NCBI RefSeq assembly: GCF_002735905.1
Contig: NZ_PEBD01000004.1
Span: forward strand, 1,240,001 to 1,304,000
Source: Williamsia muralis
GTDB taxonomy: Bacteria; Actinomycetota; Actinomycetes; Mycobacteriales; Mycobacteriaceae
DNA: 64,000 bases
Direction of reading: 5' to 3'
Position numbers and translations under genes: made by a program. The first letter of the stretch is position 1; each line of letters begins with the position of its first letter. Below, in pieces: positions 43,378-51,549 of this stretch. The notes beneath the pieces were generated by a model that had not been told where the DNA came from, ran no database searches, and saw only the letters and a program-made list of their open reading frames with translations.

Positions 43378-43383
43378 TAGAAT
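43378..43383 (+). promoter_or_regulatory. -10 element of the SOS-controlled DUF222 gene
   Basis: TAGAAT, 18 bp downstream of the TTCGAC within the LexA box and 35 bp before the ATG at 43419. Confidence 0.6.
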
Positions 43384-43418
43384 TGACCTAAGCGTTCGAC
43401 AGGCTGGGGGGCTTTTCG

Positions 43419-44996
43419 ATGAGTGATTCGGTGACGGTGGATCCACCGCCGGTTGCGGTGTTGGTGGGGTTGTATCGCGATCTCGATGCGGTGCTGCAGC
43501 GGATTGCTGGTGCGTCCGCAGCTGATGTTGATGATGTGCAGGTTGCCGAGTTGGTGCGGGTGAACGAGAGAGTTGTTCGGGCACTGACGTTTCAAGGTCT
43601 CAAGCGGTTGCAGGAGGTGAATGATCGAGGTTTGTTTCGTAAGGCTGGTCATTCGACGTTGCACCGGTTTGTGATGAGTGAGCTGCGGGTCTCTCGTGGT
43701 GATGCCTCCTCACGGTTGAAAGCACTCGATGCTGCCGGTGTGTTGGTGTCGATGCAGGGTGAGGCGTTGCCTCCGAAATGTCCGGCTGCTGCCGAAGCGT
43801 TGGCCGAGGGTGTTATTGGGTTGGCGCACATGGATGTGATGCTCAAAGTCCGCGACAAGATTCCGCACAAGTCAGCGCCGGAAGTGTATGACGTGGTCGA
43901 TGCGTGGATGACCGACAACGCCCGCACGTTGACTCCGACTGAGCTTGAGGTGTGCGGTCGAGAAGTACTAGCGCGGGTCGATCCGGACGGGACACTCACC
44001 GACGACGTCGACCGACGACGCAACCGCGGCCTATCGGACGGTGCCCAGGGCTTGGACATGATGGCCAAAATTACTGGCAACCTCGACCCGCAAACACTCG
44101 CACTGTTTCGGACGGTGATGGACGTGTGGGCAGCACCAGGAATGAACAATCCTGACGACCCGAACTCACCCACCGGGGCCGTCGATGACCCGACCATGGA
44201 CCCAGCAATCATCGAGGCCGCGGCCGGGCGTGACACCCGTTCCCGTGCTCAACGGCAGCACGACGCATTCAAAGCGATCCTCAAAACCATCCTCGAGTAC
44301 AAACTGTTGGGGACTTCCCATCGTGGGCTGCCGGTGCAGGTGATCATCACGATGACCAAACAGCAGCTTGATGAGGCCGCCGGGATCGCCCACACCGCCT
44401 CCGGTGTTGATGTGCCGGTCAAAGATGCTCTTGAACTCTCCGCCCGGGCGGAGTGGTCGCTGGCAGTGTTCGCCAACCACACGGCCGACGTCCTCTACTT
44501 CGCCCGGGCCAAACGCACCGCACAACAAGGCCAACGGATGGCGCTGTTCGCCAAAGACCGCGGCTGCACCAGTCCAGGTTGTCGCAACCCCATCTCCTGG
44601 ACCGAAATCCATCACACCACCGCCTGGGCCGACGGCGGCCTCACCGACATCGACGAACTGGCCCCGGCCTGCATCCCGCATCACACCATGATCGGGCCCG
44701 GCGAAGACCAGTGGCAGACAGTGATGGTCACCGACGGCCCCGACGCCGGCCGAGTCGCCTGGATCCCACCCACATACATCGACCCCGACCAACAACCAAG
44801 AATCAACCGAGCCCACCACACCGACCACACCATCGAGGCCGCATGGCAGAGCATCATCGCCGAACGCGAAGCGGCTCTCGACGACCGCGAACAACGCATG
44901 CAGCTCCAGCAGCAACCTATTGACGAGTCGACCGCAAACCCAGCCAACGACGACACGGATGCCTGCGAGAAGCCAGGCGAGCAACCGGACCACTAG
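43419..44996 (+). CDS. DUF222 / HNH endonuclease signature protein (13E12 repeat family)
   Basis: Protein of 525 aa with an N-terminal DUF222 helical domain (about 10-330) and a C-terminal HNH motif (about 385-435: 'DRGCTSPGCRNP...EIHHTTAWADGG', two Cys and HH). This is the 13E12 REP family that is widely repeated in mycobacterial and related genomes. Nuclease activity is suggested by the motif but biological role is not settled. The perfect SOS box upstream puts it under DNA-damage control, as known for several family members in mycobacteria. Start ATG 43419 behind a GGGGGG ribosome binding site. Confidence 0.9.
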   Translation: MSDSVTVDPPPVAVLVGLYRDLDAVLQRIAGASAADVDDVQVAELVRVNERVVRALTFQGLKRLQEVNDRGLFRKAGHSTLHRFVMSELRVSRGDASSRLKALDAAGVLVSMQGEALPPKCPAAAEALAEGVIGLAHMDVMLKVRDKIPHKSAPEVYDVVDAWMTDNARTLTPTELEVCGREVLARVDPDGTLTDDVDRRRNRGLSDGAQGLDMMAKITGNLDPQTLALFRTVMDVWAAPGMNNPDDPNSPTGAVDDPTMDPAIIEAAAGRDTRSRAQRQHDAFKAILKTILEYKLLGTSHRGLPVQVIITMTKQQLDEAAGIAHTASGVDVPVKDALELSARAEWSLAVFANHTADVLYFARAKRTAQQGQRMALFAKDRGCTSPGCRNPISWTEIHHTTAWADGGLTDIDELAPACIPHHTMIGPGEDQWQTVMVTDGPDAGRVAWIPPTYIDPDQQPRINRAHHTDHTIEAAWQSIIAEREAALDDREQRMQLQQQPIDESTANPANDDTDACEKPGEQPDH

Positions 44997-45013
44997 CGGC
45001 GTCTGGGGGTGGT

Positions 45014-45175
45014 TCACGACGTGTGCGACTGGCGCTGGATGTCGCCCAGTCGTTGGTATGCGTGCGCGTGCGGGTCGCGCGAGAGGATGGGCGGCGGCCA
45101 GTCGATGGCCAAGGGCTCGACCACCTGGCTACAGCCAAAATGGGAACAGTCAGCCGAACACGGCAGCGCAGCCAC
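45014..45175 (-). pseudogene. possible gene remnant or small ORF in the gap after the DUF222 gene
   Basis: In the 262-bp gap the minus strand has an open frame of 53 codons ending in TGA, from GTG 45175. It has strong third-position GC in its last 40 codons, ending '...SRDPHAHAYQRLGDIQRQSHTS'. It has no ribosome binding site and I do not recognise the protein. It could be the 3' end of a lost gene or a small real gene. The rest of the gap holds only a short hairpin ACCCC-N6-GGGGT near 45222-45240. Confidence 0.25.
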
Positions 45176-45258
45176 CAAACCGCGAACGGATCGGACGGAA
45201 CCAGCCAGGACCGGTTAACGTCTAACCCCGAGCGAGGGGTCTAACGGGGGAGTGATCT

Positions 45259-45576
45259 GTGACAGACGAAGTGAAGTTCACCGATGCGCAGTGGGACGAG
45301 CTGGCAAGAGCTGCTGAGGCGTTTGCAACTGTGCTGCAGGAAGAACAGTCAAATTTGGTTAACGTTTTGATGACAAACTGGGCTGGTGAATGCGCTGAGG
45401 GTGAAGGGGTTATTGCAAACCTTCGAGAACTAATTCGCGGCGGCGGCAATAGTTCCCTCGCGCAGGTCTTGGACTCGGAGAGCTCGTACCTTCGAAGCTT
45501 GGCTTCGAATTGCATCAAATCGAAGACTTCAATGAATGTCGCCGACATGGAATCTGCGGTAGGTTTTCGGCAATGA
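45259..45576 (+). CDS. WXG100-like small secreted protein
   Basis: Helical protein of 105 aa with a WxG-type turn near its centre ('MTNWAGECAEGE', W41) between two helices, the layout of ESX/WXG100 substrates of type VII secretion. Starts with GTG 45259 behind GGGGGAG. Codon use is AT-richer than around (TTG GTT AAC GTT), suggesting transfer. Its stop overlaps the next start (ATGA), so the two proteins are made together. No ESX core component is encoded in the window. Confidence 0.75.
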   Translation: MTDEVKFTDAQWDELARAAEAFATVLQEEQSNLVNVLMTNWAGECAEGEGVIANLRELIRGGGNSSLAQVLDSESSYLRSLASNCIKSKTSMNVADMESAVGFRQ

Positions 45577-46178
45577 CAGCTAGGCTGGTTATTTCATTAT
45601 TGCTCTTTTTGCTCATATGTTCTTGTCAGGTGAACGATCGAAGCACGCGCGCGGTTTCCGGTACGACAACTGAACCAGTGCAAAGTTCGATTGGGGTGCC
45701 TGTTCCCCTTCCCTTCGACAAAGTATTTCCCAACCGGTGGAACGAGTCGAACAACGGAACGCCATACGAACCCTGTGTGGCTTTCTCAGATGCCGAGTTG
45801 CGTACGTTTGGGGTCGACCCCGGAGAGATCAGGGATGTCGCTGAAGTTGACGGTCAGGGTACTCGCGGGTGCGGTTGGCTCATGCCGAATAAATTCGGCC
45901 TTGGCCAGGTCGTAACTAATTCGAACTCGCTCGCCGAGTATCGCCGAGCTACCGATGAGGTGGAGTGGATGCCCGACTTACATCTCGCAAATGAAAAGGT
46001 CGGCTATTTCACGTTGAGGTATCAACACAGCACAATGTGCGCGACATACGTCCAGTCGTTCGAAGCAGGTGTCATTACGCAAATTACTAGCGCGCCACTG
46101 CCTGGGCCACCGAATGTTGACGCATGCAAGCTCGTCGAAGACTTCACGCGCGCATATATCGACAAGATCCCTGGCTGA
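45573..46178 (+). CDS. DUF3558-type lipoprotein
   Basis: Lipoprotein of 201 aa with a hydrophobic signal and lipobox ending in 'LLICSC' (Cys18). The mature part has 'DPCVAFSDAEL'-like 'YEPCVAFSDAELRTFGVDP' and paired Cys ('RGCGW', 'TMCATYV', 'DACKLV'), the pattern of the DUF3558 family found in actinomycetes. It is coupled to the WXG100-like gene by a 4-bp overlap. Function unknown; such pairs recur next to ESX-type secreted proteins. AT-richer codon use than the neighbourhood. Confidence 0.78.
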   Translation: MTARLVISLLLFLLICSCQVNDRSTRAVSGTTTEPVQSSIGVPVPLPFDKVFPNRWNESNNGTPYEPCVAFSDAELRTFGVDPGEIRDVAEVDGQGTRGCGWLMPNKFGLGQVVTNSNSLAEYRRATDEVEWMPDLHLANEKVGYFTLRYQHSTMCATYVQSFEAGVITQITSAPLPGPPNVDACKLVEDFTRAYIDKIPG

Positions 46179-46283
46179 GGCCCGCAACGGAGTATGAGTG
46201 CGGACATGGCTTTGAAGTTCAAGTCAGCGAGGCGCCTGGGGAGGCGCTGGTGGGGTAAGCGGCACTACCAGGCAACTGGCACT

Positions 46284-46317
46284 GACTAGGCAGCTAGCAC
46301 GACTAGGCAGATAGCAC
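46284..46317 (+). repeat. two tandem 17-bp repeats
   Basis: GACTAGGCAGCTAGCAC followed directly by GACTAGGCAGATAGCAC (one mismatch), 25 bp before the next gene. A weaker third copy may precede them. Confidence 0.7.
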
Positions 46318-46341
46318 GGACTATGTGAATCGGGGGAGTTC

Positions 46342-47676
46342 ATGGCGCCTAAGCCAATTGGGCAGACGGACTGGTTCGGGCATGCGATCGACGAGATGCG
46401 GTCGGTGTGCGCCAGCATGGCGCCGAGTTCGGCGGAAGCAGACGCTGAGGCGATCAAGTTGATCGCGGCGAGGATCAGGGCAGCGTCGGACACCTACTAC
46501 GCCACGCTGGGGCGGCTGTATCCCGAAGGGGAATTCCATGGTGAGTCGGTCACCGGCTCGCGGCACGCGACGATGGATGCGATTCGCCATATGGACGACT
46601 CCGCATCGGTGGGAATGCAGATAGCAGACCAGATCTCGGCCATCTCAAAGATCCTGTCGCAGACACAGGGCAGCGTCGCCGACCTCGACGCCCAATACAG
46701 CGGCAACGCTGCCAGCGTCGCTCGGCAGGTACTGCAACAATCCGAACTGGCCACGACGATGACCGACATCTACAGCAACCCGGTCATCGGCGCCAACGGC
46801 TCGCTACCCGAATACACCGGAGTACCACTGCCACAGCTGGGGGCCGACTTCCAACCGATCAACACCCATCCAGCCGGCCTCAACGGCAGCAGTTCGGGCA
46901 GCGGCGACAACTCAGGGCTACTCGGAGGCGTCGGCGGCGGCAACAACACGGCGAGCGCGGCAGGTTCCGCTGGGCCCGGGGGCCCCACAGGTGGACAAGA
47001 GACCTTCCGCGGCGAGCCGGTAGCAGACAAACCGCTGTCACTCGGTGACGTGGGTCAAACCGAGGCAGCACAGGCCGGCGGATCAACACCCGGCCCGCTC
47101 AACGGGGCTTTCGGGTCACCGATCTCCGGACAGACAAACGGGGCCGGCGCGACCGGCGCTGCGACGAACTCCGCTCGAGCCCGGCCGGGGACTGCGGGCG
47201 CAGGCACAGGTGGAGCGGCTGGGACCGGAGCACGCGGCGGCGGGGGACTCGGAGGACTCGGAGCAGGTGGCGCAGGTGGAGTCGGCGCCGCTGCGGACCC
47301 GAAATCGCTTGCTGCACGCCCGGTTACACCCCTCGCGACGCCAACCGCCGGCAGCGGATCGATGCCTGGGTCCGGCCCGACAACGTCGACTCGCGGTGGG
47401 TCGCCGATGATCCCGCCGGGTGCAGCCGGACGCGGCGGGGGCCGAGACAAAGAAGGCGAACACCGCGCAGCGTCCTATCTGCACACCCGCGAAAACGCAG
47501 AGGAGATCATCGGGCGCCTTCCGTTGGTGGGACCACCCGTCCTGGGCGACTGGGCCAGGCCGGGCGAGGCCGGCTCGGTCGCGGTGTCGGGAACGGGTAC
47601 GAATCCACAAGCGGGCACCCCCAACGCGAACGACCCCGACGGCCCTGACAACCCCGACACCCCTGACAAGACCTGA
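46342..47676 (+). CDS. Gly/Pro-rich ESX-associated type protein
   Basis: Protein of 444 aa. The first about 130 residues are helical with a coiled-coil-like second part, similar in layout to WXG/PPE-type secreted proteins. Residues 165-380 are a low-complexity Gly/Ala/Thr/Pro region, and the C-terminus has a conserved-looking 'GRLPLVGPPVLGDWARP' segment seen in type VII-associated proteins of mycolic-acid bacteria. No signal peptide. Good GGGGGAG ribosome binding site. With the two preceding genes it forms an ESX-type effector group; function unknown. Confidence 0.7.
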   Translation: MAPKPIGQTDWFGHAIDEMRSVCASMAPSSAEADAEAIKLIAARIRAASDTYYATLGRLYPEGEFHGESVTGSRHATMDAIRHMDDSASVGMQIADQISAISKILSQTQGSVADLDAQYSGNAASVARQVLQQSELATTMTDIYSNPVIGANGSLPEYTGVPLPQLGADFQPINTHPAGLNGSSSGSGDNSGLLGGVGGGNNTASAAGSAGPGGPTGGQETFRGEPVADKPLSLGDVGQTEAAQAGGSTPGPLNGAFGSPISGQTNGAGATGAATNSARARPGTAGAGTGGAAGTGARGGGGLGGLGAGGAGGVGAAADPKSLAARPVTPLATPTAGSGSMPGSGPTTSTRGGSPMIPPGAAGRGGGRDKEGEHRAASYLHTRENAEEIIGRLPLVGPPVLGDWARPGEAGSVAVSGTGTNPQAGTPNANDPDGPDNPDTPDKT

Positions 47677-47678
47677 GG

Positions 47679-49187
47679 TCAGGCCAGGTCGTAACTACGC
47701 TCGACTGCCTTGTTCCACTCGGCGAATCGCTGATCCCGGTCATCAGCGGCCATGGACGGTTCCCACGATTTGTCTTGCATCCAGTTGTCCCGAATATCCT
47801 GCTCGGTGCCCCAGTAGCCCACAGCCAGCCCGGCCGCATACGCCGCACCAAGAGCAGTGGTCTCGCTGACAACCGGACGCACCACGGGAACACCGAGGAT
47901 GTCCGACTGGAACTGCATGAGCAGCTCGTTGACCACCATGCCGCCGTCCACCTTCAGTGTCGACAACTCGACACCGGAATCGGCCTGCATCGCCTCGATC
48001 ACCTCACGTGTCTGAAACGCCGTGGCCTCCAAGGCCGCCCGCGCAATGTGGCCCTTGTTCACGAACCTGGTCAAACCCACGATCACGCCCCGGGCATCGG
48101 GCCGCCAACGCGGCGCGAACAAGCCGGAGAAGGCGGGCACGAAGTAGGCGCCGCCGTTGTCATCCACGGTCTGGGCCACCGTCTCGATTTCACTTGCAGC
48201 GCCGATCAATCCGAGATTGTCCCGCAGCCACTGCACCAGCGAACCCGTCACCGCTATCGAGCCCTCCAGTGCGTACACGGGCCGCTTGTCGCCGATCTTG
48301 TAGCACACGGTGGTGAGCAATCCATGGCTGCTGCGGACGACCTCCTCACCGGTGTTCAGGAGGAGGAAGTTGCCTGTGCCGTACGTGTTCTTCGCTTCAC
48401 CAGGCTCCAGACAGGCCTGACCGAACGTCGCCGCCTGCTGATCACCCAGGATGCCCGCGATCGGCACGTCGGCGAGCGCCCCACGCTCGCGTACCCGTCC
48501 GTACACCTGCGACGAACTGCAGATCTCCGGCAAAACACTCATCGGGATCTGCATCTCGGCACAGATCTCCTCATCCCACTGCAACGTCTCGATGTCCATC
48601 AGCATGGTCCGCGACGCATTGGTCGCATCGGTCAGGTGTCGACCTCCGTCGGGACCCCCGGTCATGTTCCAGACCAGCCAGGTATCCATTGTGCCGAAAC
48701 ACAATTCACCGGCCTCGGCACGTTCACGTGCGTCATCGATGTTGTCGAGAATCCAGCGGATCTTCGGCCCTGCGAAGTAGGTGGACAGAGGGAGGCCGGT
48801 GCGCTCCTGATACCGGGCGGCACCGTGCTCGCCGCCGAGTTCCTCGCAGAGTGCCGCGGTCCTGGTGTCCTGCCACACGATGGCGTTGTAGATCGGCTCA
48901 CCGGTCGCGCGATCCCACAGCAGCGTGGTCTCACGCTGATTTGTGATGCCCACGGCGTGGATGTCTGCGGTGGACAGATCTTCGGCGGCCATCGCGGCCG
49001 CGGTCACCCTCCGGGCGTTGCGCCAGATCTCCGCACCGTCATGTTCCACCCAGCCGGACTTCGGGAAGATCTGCTGATGCTCGATCTGTTCAGAACTGAC
49101 CACTCGGCCGGCGTGGTCGAAGATCATGCAGCGGGTGGACGTGGTGCCCTGATCGATGGAAGCGATGTAACCGGTGCTGTTGCTCAC
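47679..49187 (-). CDS. glpK: glycerol kinase
   Basis: FGGY-family kinase of 502 aa phosphorylating glycerol to glycerol-3-phosphate. It has ATP-binding '[15 protein letters not shown]' at the N-terminus, the glycerol-site 'GWVEHD', the FGGY signature region '[13 protein letters not shown]', and '[23 protein letters not shown]'. It starts with GTG at 49187 without a clear ribosome binding site. It is divergent from glpD and converges with the Gly-rich gene with only two bases between stops. Confidence 0.95.
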   Translation of the reverse strand: MSNSTGYIASIDQGTTSTRCMIFDHAGRVVSSEQIEHQQIFPKSGWVEHDGAEIWRNARRVTAAAMAAEDLSTADIHAVGITNQRETTLLWDRATGEPIYNAIVWQDTRTAALCEELGGEHGAARYQERTGLPLSTYFAGPKIRWILDNIDDARERAEAGELCFGTMDTWLVWNMTGGPDGGRHLTDATNASRTMLMDIETLQWDEEICAEMQIPMSVLPEICSSSQVYGRVRERGALADVPIAGILGDQQAATFGQACLEPGEAKNTYGTGNFLLLNTGEEVVRSSHGLLTTVCYKIGDKRPVYALEGSIAVTGSLVQWLRDNLGLIGAASEIETVAQTVDDNGGAYFVPAFSGLFAPRWRPDARGVIVGLTRFVNKGHIARAALEATAFQTREVIEAMQADSGVELSTLKVDGGMVVNELLMQFQSDILGVPVVRPVVSETTALGAAYAAGLAVGYWGTEQDIRDNWMQDKSWEPSMAADDRDQRFAEWNKAVERSYDLA

Positions 49188-49237
49188 AGGAACGAGTTTC
49201 CCATGACCATCCGCGCAGATTGTCTACTTGGACACGG

Positions 49238-49263
49238 CCGGTCCACTTGCGGTGGCGGACCGG
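49238..49263. promoter_or_regulatory. inverted repeat between glpK and glpD
   Basis: CCGGTCC-N12-GGACCGG in the 173-bp divergent region. Candidate shared operator of the glycerol genes; the regulator is not encoded next to them. Confidence 0.35.
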
Positions 49264-49360
49264 TTACCAGCGGGTAGCGTTGTCGGCGGTAGTCCGGCCG
49301 GTTCGCCCGCTTCGGAGTTCGCGGCGGCAGGTGATCGACCCGTGACCAGAGGAGATAGCG

Positions 49361-51106
49361 ATGAGCGCAGCGGCATTCGACCCCGATCGACCGTCCGACC
49401 TGGGCCCTCGATATCGGGAGAACTCCTGGCAACGGCTGTCCACAGAGCTGTTCGACGTGGTGGTGGTCGGTGGTGGCATCGTCGGTGTGGGCACTGCGCT
49501 CGACGCCGCAACCCGCGGTCTGCGTGTGGCCCTCGTCGAAGCCCGCGACATCGCGTCGGGAACATCGAGCCGATCGTCGAAGATGTTCCACGGTGGTTTG
49601 CGGTACCTCGAGCAGCTCGAGTTCGGTCTGGTTCGCGAAGCGCTCCATGAGCGTGAGCTGTCGCTGAGCACGCTGGCGCCGCACCTGGTGAAGCCCCTGC
49701 CGTTCCTGTATCCACTGAGCCACCGCGTTTGGGAACGGCCGTACGTGGCCGCCGGCCTGTTCCTGTACGACTCACTCGGTGGAGCCAAATCCGTTCCGGG
49801 ACAACGCCACGTGTCCCGGTCGGGCGCACTGCGGATTGCCCCGGCGCTCAAACGCAACTCGCTCACCGGTGGAATCACCTACTACGACACCGTGGTCGAC
49901 GACGCACGTCATACCCTGACGGTGGCCCGCACCGCATCGCACTACGGCGCCGTCATCCGAACCTCCACCCAGGTCACGGGATTCCTGCGGGAGGCCGACC
50001 GGGTGAGCGGAGTCCGCGTGCGAGACACCGAGACCGGTGAGACCGCCGACATCCGCAGTCACTGCGTCATCAATGCCTCCGGTGTCTGGACCGATGAGAT
50101 CCAGGCTCTGTCGAAGCAGCGTGGAAGGTTTCGGGTCCGCGCGTCCAAGGGCGTCCACATCGTCGTCCCACGGGACCGCATCGTCAGCGAATCGGCCATC
50201 ATCCTGCGCACCGCCACGTCGGTGCTGTTTGTCATCCCCTGGGAGACACACTGGATCATCGGGACCACCGACACCGACTGGAATCTCGACCTCGCTCACC
50301 CTGCGGCAACTCGGGCGGACATCGACTACATCCTGCAGAAGGTGAACGAGGTGCTGGTCACACCGTTGACTCACGACGACATCGAAGGCGTCTACGCGGG
50401 CCTGCGACCGCTACTGGCGGGCGAGAGCGACGAGACGTCGAAGCTGTCTCGCGAGCATGCCGTGGCCGAGGTCGCGCCCGGCCTCGTCGCCATCGCCGGT
50501 GGGAAATACACCACCTACCGGGTGATGGCCGCCGACGCGGTGGACGCGATCACCGACTTCATCCCGGTGCGGGTGGCTCCGTCGGTCACCGACAAGGTTC
50601 CCCTGGTCGGGGCCGAGGGGTACCACGCCCTGATCAACCAGTGCGATCAACTCGGGCAGCGATTCGGGTTGCACCCCTACCGCATCCGTCGCTTGCTGAA
50701 CCGCTACGGCTCGATGATCGACGAGGTGTTGGCCTACGCCAAGAAAGACTCGAGCCTTCTCGAACCCTTGGCCGCGGCGCCCCAGTATCTGCGGGTCGAA
50801 GTGGTCTACGCGGTGGTCAGCGAAGCCGCACTGCACCTCGAAGACGTGCTGGCCCGGCGGACGCGGATTGCGATCGAGTACCCGGATCGCGGTGTGAAGA
50901 GCGCACGAGAGGTTGCCGATCTCGTTGCGCCGCTGCTCGATTGGGACAGCGACCGTACCGACTTCGAGGTGCAGACCTATCTCGCGCGTGTCGAGGCGGA
51001 GGTGGCATCGCAGCGGCAGCCCGATGATGAATCCGCTGATGCCCTGCGTGCAGCCGCGCCGGAGTCGCGCGCCGAACTGCTGGAACCCGTGCCGGTCCCG
51101 GACTGA
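49361..51106 (+). CDS. glpD: FAD-dependent glycerol-3-phosphate dehydrogenase
   Basis: Membrane-associated flavoenzyme of 581 aa that oxidises glycerol-3-phosphate to DHAP and feeds the quinone pool. It has FAD-binding 'VVVVGGGIVGVGTALDAATRG' near residue 30 and 'SRSSKMFHGGLRYLEQLE', the GlpD hallmark. 'HIVVPRD' and 'GTTDTDW' are conserved active-site strands, and the C-terminal helical domain starts at about 400. Strong GAGGAG ribosome binding site. It corresponds to glpD2 (Rv3302c) in the syntenic block; here glpK is its neighbour. Confidence 0.95.
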   Translation: MSAAAFDPDRPSDLGPRYRENSWQRLSTELFDVVVVGGGIVGVGTALDAATRGLRVALVEARDIASGTSSRSSKMFHGGLRYLEQLEFGLVREALHERELSLSTLAPHLVKPLPFLYPLSHRVWERPYVAAGLFLYDSLGGAKSVPGQRHVSRSGALRIAPALKRNSLTGGITYYDTVVDDARHTLTVARTASHYGAVIRTSTQVTGFLREADRVSGVRVRDTETGETADIRSHCVINASGVWTDEIQALSKQRGRFRVRASKGVHIVVPRDRIVSESAIILRTATSVLFVIPWETHWIIGTTDTDWNLDLAHPAATRADIDYILQKVNEVLVTPLTHDDIEGVYAGLRPLLAGESDETSKLSREHAVAEVAPGLVAIAGGKYTTYRVMAADAVDAITDFIPVRVAPSVTDKVPLVGAEGYHALINQCDQLGQRFGLHPYRIRRLLNRYGSMIDEVLAYAKKDSSLLEPLAAAPQYLRVEVVYAVVSEAALHLEDVLARRTRIAIEYPDRGVKSAREVADLVAPLLDWDSDRTDFEVQTYLARVEAEVASQRQPDDESADALRAAAPESRAELLEPVPVPD

Positions 51107-51124
51107 CCGCCCGCCGGCGCGGCG

Positions 51125-51535
51125 TCAGTCAGCCAGCTCGTACCGCAACAAGGCGACGTCGTCGTCGGGGTAGTCGAAGAACACCGGCTTGACCCGCATG
51201 CCGATGTGAATCTTTGCGGGGTCGACGTTGACCAACTCGGTGGACACCCGCGGTCCCTCGTCCCACTGCACCACGGCGAGCAGCTGCGGCACGGAGTCGG
51301 CGAAGTGCGGAGACACCGGTTTACGCGCGATGGTGAACGTGTACAGCTTTCCCAGCCCGGAAATCTCTCTCCATTCGAGATCATCGGCCAACGTCCCAGG
51401 CGCCAAGATCCGGGGATAGAACACGTGACGACCCAACGAGGGGGAGTACTGGATCCGGATCTTGTGTTCGGAGAGCGCGTCCCAAAAAGGCGCACTGACA
51501 GGGGTTTTCACCGGCATCGGTTTGGCGAACGTCAT
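51125..51535 (-). CDS. DUF35 OB-fold protein lacking the zinc-ribbon cysteines
   Basis: Protein of 136 aa: an N-terminal helix ('VSAPFWDALSEHKIRIQYS') followed by what should be a rubredoxin-like zinc ribbon, then an OB-fold ('GLGKLYTFTIARKPVSP...VPQLLAVVQWDEGPRV'). In the ribbon the four Cys of DUF35 proteins are replaced ('YSPSLGRHVFYPRILAPGT'). DUF35 proteins act as CoA/substrate-handling partners of thiolase-like enzymes. It starts 14 bp after the thiolase-like gene with AGGAAG as ribosome binding site, so the two form one unit. Confidence 0.85.
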   Translation of the reverse strand: MTFAKPMPVKTPVSAPFWDALSEHKIRIQYSPSLGRHVFYPRILAPGTLADDLEWREISGLGKLYTFTIARKPVSPHFADSVPQLLAVVQWDEGPRVSTELVNVDPAKIHIGMRVKPVFFDYPDDDVALLRYELAD

Positions 51536-51549
51536 CAGGTCATCGCTTC

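Noticed and set aside
45023-45244. 73-codon plus-strand frame in the gap after the DUF222 gene
   Set aside because: No ribosome binding site, composition typical of a shadow frame, and it overlaps the start region of the WXG100-like gene.
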